Below are positions 58,733 to 64,000 of a DNA stretch of 64,000 nt, piece after piece. The DNA is from Vitis vinifera (lineage: Eukaryota > Streptophyta > Magnoliopsida > Vitales > Vitaceae), in assembly GCF_030704535.1 (NCBI RefSeq), contig NC_081819.1:19626001-19690000 (forward strand), given 5' to 3'. Each line of letters starts with the position of its first letter. Within the stretch, counting starts at the first letter, position 1. Made by a program: the position numbers and the translations under genes. The notes beneath the pieces are model-generated. The model did no database searches and was not told the origin of the DNA. It was given only the letters and a program-made list of their open reading frames with translations.

Positions 58733-60601
58733 ATGGGGTCTTCAGCAGAAGAGAAACAGAGCAGCAGGCTATGCCATGAGGATGGTGATGTAGAGCCCTG
58801 CTCCTACGCCATGCAATTGGTGACCTCCTCTGTGTTGCCCATGGTTATGCAGACCTCCATTGAGCTAGGCCTTTTTGATATCATTGCCAAATTGGGTCAG
58901 GCCTCTGCCTCAGAAATAGCTTCCCGGCTGCCTACAAAGAACCCAGAGGCACCCATCATGCTGGATCGTATGCTCTACCTTCTTACCACTCACTCTGTTC
59001 TCAGTTGCTCTGCCATTGATGGTGATGAGAGGGTGTACGCACTCACACCTGTCTCCAAATACTTTGCCAGTAATCAAGATGGAGTTTCCTTCGGCCCACT
59101 ACTGGCTTTGATACAGGACAAGGTCTTCATGGATAGCTGGTCAGTTTGCTTCTTTTCCCTCTCCCTCCCCCTGCTGAGCATACTTTTAACCCCCACAATT
59201 CTCATAATCACAACCCATAAACCCAATTTCCATGGATTTATCTGTAAACCCGTTTGGTATGTTGTGATTACTGAAAATAAATCCTGGTCTCCAAACCAAA
59301 AAGTTCTAATTTTGTTGAGTTTTTTCATATGAACCAAACAAGTGACGATCACGTTTAAACTTTTTGCATTTCAAACCTAAAAAGACCAGGCATAGCAATT
59401 TGAAATCAACCATTTAACTTACTCTGTTTAGACTCATGGTGAATTCCAAACCTAAAAGGTGGTTCCATTTAATGATACAGACCAAGACAAAGGGGAAATA
59501 TGAAGAGACCATGTTTTCACCTTCAGCACCTAGAAGTGATTCTTTTTATGCCTTATCTCATCATGTACTTTTTCAAATTAGATGTACGAAAAGAATAAGC
59601 TGTTAGGTGTGAATTGTGGGTTTGGGATCGTGTTGAAGTACTAATATTAGTAGTGAAGAGATGTTAGTAAAATGATGATCTGATAGAAGAACTATGATTT
59701 TATGCACATTTTCTAGATCTCTTTGTTCATTGCTGTGTCTTTTCCAGTTAGATAACTTCAGCTTTCCATTCACTTCAGGTCCCAACTGAAAAATGCGATT
59801 ATTGAAGGAGGAATACCATTTAACAGGGTCCATGGATCTCATGCATTTGAGTACCCTGGCAAGGACCCCAGATTCAATCAGGTTTTCAACACGGCAATGT
59901 TCAACCACACAACGATAATTGTTAATAAGATCCTTGAGTCCTACAAGGGTTTTGAGCACCTTACACGGGTGGTCGATGTTGGTGGCGGTCTGGGAACCAC
60001 CCTTAGCATAATCACATCCAAATACCCCCATATTGAGGCTATTAATTTTGACTTGCCTCATGTTATAGAACATGCTGTGGCGTTTCCTGGTATAACTTTT
60101 TACTTCCTGTTTCCAAATAATTTTATTGAAGTGTTAGTTTAGTTTGGGCTCAATTTTGTTGCAGGTGTGGAACACATTGGAGGGGATATGTTTGAAAGTG
60201 TTCCCAAAGGAGATGCCATTTTTATGAAGGTGAGTTTGAGTCTTTCCAGCATCCTAACCAGCATATTGGATGCTGTATTGATAGTTAAAAAAACATGCAT
60301 GTAGTGGATACTTCATGATTGGAGTGATGATCACTGCTTAAAGTTGTTGAAGAACTGCTACAAAGCTCTACCAGAGCATGGGAAGGTGATCATTGTGGAG
60401 GGGGTTCTTCCAGAAATACCGGAAAAGGGATCTACTGTGAAAGCTATCTGCCAAACAGATTTGATAATGTTGACTCAAAACCCTGGAGGAAAGGAGAGGA
60501 CAAGGAAGGAGTTCCTGGACTTGGCAATTGGAGCTGGATTTGCTGGCATCAGATATGAATGCTATGTCTCTTGTTATTGGGTTATGGAAATCTTCATGTA
60601 A
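58733..60601 (+). CDS. OMT3: COMT-like O-methyltransferase
   Basis: Intact four-exon gene: 58733-59139, 59779-60089, 60165-60229 and 60305-60601, all GT/AG, 359 residues. Exons 2, 3 and 4 have exactly the lengths of OMT1 (311, 65 and 297 nt). Intron 1 is 639 bp, much longer than in OMT1 (112 bp) or OMT2 (84 bp). Motifs: [10 protein letters not shown] in the dimerisation domain, [35 protein letters not shown] with the catalytic His, IVEGVLP and GGKERT. A D replaces the usual E in DDH, outside the catalytic triad. The role is as for OMT1, substrate unknown. Its promoter is split by the copia element immediately upstream. Confidence 0.92.
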
Positions 60602-61680
60602 ACAACATATGGTTAATTGTCATGGTACTGTTTGCAATTGTTTATGAAACAACTTTGCAAAAGGGAATAACTCTGTAATGGTTCTGTTTTATGCAATTAG
60701 TGTTTGGAGTATGATCAACCAAAGTAACTTTAATCAATAATGCAGATGCTTCAGTTCGTGTTCATTTCTTTTCCTTTATTTCTTTTGTCTTCGTTTACTT
60801 CTTGTTTTGATTCCACTGTTGTTGCAACCCCTACACTGATCACAACCACCACCACCACCACCACTTTAAACATTTCCATGGCTGCTGCCATAGCCAATGG
60901 TTAACATGTTTAGATTTATGATTGTAGTCATTGCATTACATTCCACAAACAGTACAATGGTGATCAGGTTGAACCGGTCTGACTGAAGCAAAATTATTGG
61001 GCTCTGTTTTTGGTATCAATAGCTTTAAAGGAGTTTTCAGAATTTATGCAAAGTGGGTTATGGCTTTCCTTGGTTTCTGACATAGATCTCATATCAATGA
61101 TAGGAAAACTTTCAATCATAACCATTCCACCATGAAGATTCCACATGCTTTTAGAGTCGAGCAGAAAACTCCAAAGTCATTATAGTGCAGCTTAGGTTCA
61201 TTTATGATAATGGCCCAATAAGATTAGAGTGTGCCTTAAGAGGACAATGAAAAGGAGAACAACGAGGACAACCCCAAGTTGCAAATAAAGAAAATGTTGT
61301 GCATTCTTCATCCTTTCTTTTCCCAAGGAAAGACCGTCTTCAGAAACCCATATACTTAATTTACATTTTTTATGCAGGTGTTGCTTTCTTTTCTTAGGGA
61401 ATTGAAGTGATCATGAAAACAGGGGTTATTGGCCAAGCAGTTACCTAGTCCTTTGAGGTCTTACAATCCTGAGTGTTTCCATCCTTCCCTTTTGGTATGG
61501 CCTCTGTGGGAAATTTATTTCTAATGCTCACTATTGCTGAATTTCTACACCGGGGTCTTTCATGGGATCTATTTTGGAAGTTTTCTGGCTAACTTGCTAT
61601 CATTCCTTATCCATTTTGTCCTTTTGCTTTCATTTGGGCTACACAATAAGACATTGTCTGTCGAGTTTTTTATTATCTTC
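60602..61680. other. 3' flank of OMT3 and intergenic sequence
   Basis: Base composition is more balanced than most of the window. A (CCA)n run lies at about 60847-60865. Frames are closed and no protein is recognised. Confidence 0.4.
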
Positions 61681-61689
61681 CACGGTAAG

Positions 61690-62800
61690 CAATGGTAGCT
61701 GGATTTGCTGGCATCAGATTTGAGTGCCTTGTGTATAATTACTGGATCATGGAATTCTTCAAGTAAACAGCATACATAGTTTAATCAGTGAAAAATTGTG
61801 TTTGGAAGGTGAGAAACCAAAATAATTAAATTTAATCAATGAACATCTGCTGGTATGTGAATCATGTGATCCATGTGATCCATGTCTTCATTTGACTCCA
61901 TTGTTATTATAAACTTTTAGTAAGTTTGGTAGTGATTCTAGAAAACGTTTTTATTATTATTAACACTTGAATGATAGAAAATTTTAAGTGTTAAAAATGT
62001 TAGAAACGCTTTCTAAAATCATTGTCAAACGAGTTCTTCATTTATCGTCACCACTTTCATCAAATTACTTCTGACATTTTAGCAAAATGTATTACATCTT
62101 CATTACGCAATATTATTTTACAACCAACAAACAAGTTGGATCATGAATGTCAATTTCAACATGATTAACTAAATATAGGTTATACAAGTTGAACGGTCAA
62201 ACCCGAACATGATCTACCATTGTGACCCCGATACGATTACACCTAACTCAAACCTGCTAAAATTTGTATTTTTTTTTTTTAATTATATTGTGATACGTGT
62301 CAAAATTATCACCATTATTCCCACACTTACTACACAGCTGACCTCATGTAAATGGGCCAGTCCAGGCTGGGCTCAGACCCTCTTGGTTGGGCTCCAGGCT
62401 AGGCTTAGGGCTCCCCTACCAAACCCCAAATGGGCCTTTGGATAGTTCTTGGGCTGAGTTGGATGTTAAACTTGAGTCCATGCCTGTCCCAGGCCCAAAA
62501 GTAGTTCAATAGTTATCATGCCAACATTTTCAGCTTTTGGAAGTTTCAAATCTCATCTCTTGCATAACATTTTTGGATAATGCTTATCATATATACATAT
62601 TAGGTTTTAATACTCAGCCCAACTAGGATTTGCCCATGGAATGGGCTCGAGCTTTAAAGATCAGCCCAAACCCGACCCTAAAGGGATTGGATTGGTCTCT
62701 AATCAGGCCTTGACCCGAAATATTTGAACAGACTTATATGAAGGTGTATATAAGACTACGTGGCACATGTAGAAGGTTCTATATAAATCCCTAATAGGGT
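61690..62800 (+). pseudogene. OMT relic, OMT2-like 3' end plus flank (block copy 3)
   Basis: From AAGCAATGGTAGCTGGATTT the last ~80 bp of an OMT2-like exon 4 runs to a stop at about 61766. It is followed by the same flank as at 50917-51780, interrupted by a MITE at about 61918-62033. An open frame at 62209-62445 is flank sequence, not a gene. Confidence 0.85.
61918..62033. mobile_element. Foldback MITE inside the OMT flank block
   Basis: The same foldback family as at 8.4-14.2 kb, with ends GTAAGTTTGGTAGTGATT and AATCATTGTCAAACGAGTT. The equivalent sites at about 47606 and 51057 read straight through TAAACTTCATTTATC without it, and CTT borders both sides here. Confidence 0.75.
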
Positions 62801-64000
62801 ACTCAAAATTTATTATAAAAAATATAAAAGAAAATAGAATATTATTAAAATTAGTTAGAAAATTATGTATTTTTAAATTATTTAATTTTTATATTGAAGA
62901 ATTAAAATAAGTAAAATAAGTTTAAAGTAACATATAAAAATAATTTATTAACTTTAATTCTATTTTTTATTTTCCTCTTACTTTTTCTTTTCTATTTTCT
63001 CTCAAATTTTTTGGGAACCAAATATAGTCTAGAAAATTTTACGTAAATGTGTTTAACAATTCCTTAAAAAATAAGTTTTATATATAAAATACATTTATAA
63101 AATTGATATTTGACAAAATTTTAAATCAATGAAGTACTTAGATGTTAGGACTACTTCAAGGTCCAATAATTTCGCTTTTGATTGTAAGTATAAGTCACTT
63201 AAAGGATGACATTTCAATATCATAAAAGACTTTAAATTATCCTTTTTGATAGTGGTTGATTTTTAGATGATAGAATGAAAGTTTTTTCTTAGAAGGCTTT
63301 TCCTAAAATGATACCGATTAGTGTTGGTATGATCCTAGATTGATCGTGATATGAAGCATTATAATTAATATTGTTTGAAATTGTGCTTTATCTAGAAGAT
63401 TATAAGGTTATGTTTGAATTCAGGTCACCAAACTCTAACAAAAGTTAATAAATTATTTTTACATTCTACTTCAAACTTATTTAATTTATTTTAACTCTTC
63501 AATATAAAAAATAAACTAATTTTAATTATATTTAATTTTCTTCAATATTTTTCATATCATAAGCAAACACAAAAAAATTATTTCACTTAACATTTGTTTT
63601 CATTTCTTAATACTTATTGGGAATCAAACATGTCTGATATTTAGGTTAATTACACACTAGCAGTCATTACCTAGATTAAGAGTGCTTGAGTATGGTGATT
63701 TAGCAGCTAATAACTCAAAAATTTTGAAGGGGATGTTGCATTATGATAACCGATGTTGTCAATTTTTACTCTTCTTTTGAGTAAAATTCAAAAGTAATCA
63801 TGGAGATTAGGGATGACAATAGGTGGGTTCAGGACAGGTACCCCCATCCCAACCCATCCTATTTATTCAAAATAATTATCATTCTCATCTCATTTAAAAA
63901 ATTAAATAGGATTGGACGGGATGGGTATGAGAAATTCTCATACCTGTCCCACTCCGCCCCGTTTAAATTTTTTTTTTAATTTTTTTAATTTTTAAAAAAT
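62801..64000. other. AT-rich intergenic with dispersed repeats
   Basis: About 62800-63030 ends with the GGGAACCAAATATAGTCT foldback motif. 63810-63960 holds an inverted-repeat-like stretch (GGTACCCCCATCCCAACCCATCC versus GGACGGGATGGGTATGAGA) of a dispersed family also hinted at 22.85-23.29 kb. No gene is seen. Confidence 0.4.

Noticed and set aside
62209..62445. 78-codon plus-strand ORF in the last OMT flank block
   Set aside because: The same block is present twice more without an equivalent open frame.

Overview
This is a plant nuclear window, AT-rich, with split genes and dense transposable-element debris. Protein resemblance, the repeat families and the gene neighbourhood point to grapevine (Vitis) or a close relative. 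That assignment is recall, not a database result.

Layout. (1) 1-3.9 kb, minus strand: 5' end of a circadian MYB gene of the LHY/CCA1 type. Three coding exons, a spliced leader and a promoter are visible; the rest lies beyond the left edge. (2) 4.2-17.5 kb: gene-poor land made of two diverged direct copies of one block, peppered with ~110-119 bp foldback MITEs. One copy holds a ~1.3 kb long-TIR DNA element. (3) 18.0-20.3 kb: a complete TRIM retroelement, then an intact four-exon 2-oxoglutarate/Fe(II) oxygenase of the DMR6/DLO family (salicylate hydroxylase type). (4) 20.3-36 kb: minisatellites, a decayed 5.06 kb Ty1/copia element, an O-methyltransferase (OMT) relic and a 6.1 kb hAT element with a broken transposase. 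(5) 37.8-62.8 kb: an OMT cluster. It has three full-length COMT-like genes on the plus strand (about 37.8, 46.1 and 58.7 kb) with identical intron positions, three further 3'-end relics, and a repeated downstream block. Between them lie a chloroplast psbD fragment, a probable truncated LTR retroelement, a second and intact copia element in inverted orientation, a 78 bp perfect palindrome and tRNA-like relics.

The working genes are one clock transcription factor, one salicylate-type dioxygenase and three phenylpropanoid-type methyltransferases. The OMT set has grown by local duplication. Two members carry changes likely to matter: OMT2 has lost the AG acceptor of intron 1 but keeps an open frame through the intron, and OMT3 has an intact copia element inserted at the edge of its TATA box.

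I found no CRISPR array, rRNA gene or undescribed defence-type system. The novelty is in gene-structure changes and mobile-element architecture. Coordinates of exon ends come from reading splice sites and matching the paralogues by eye; no alignment program was run.
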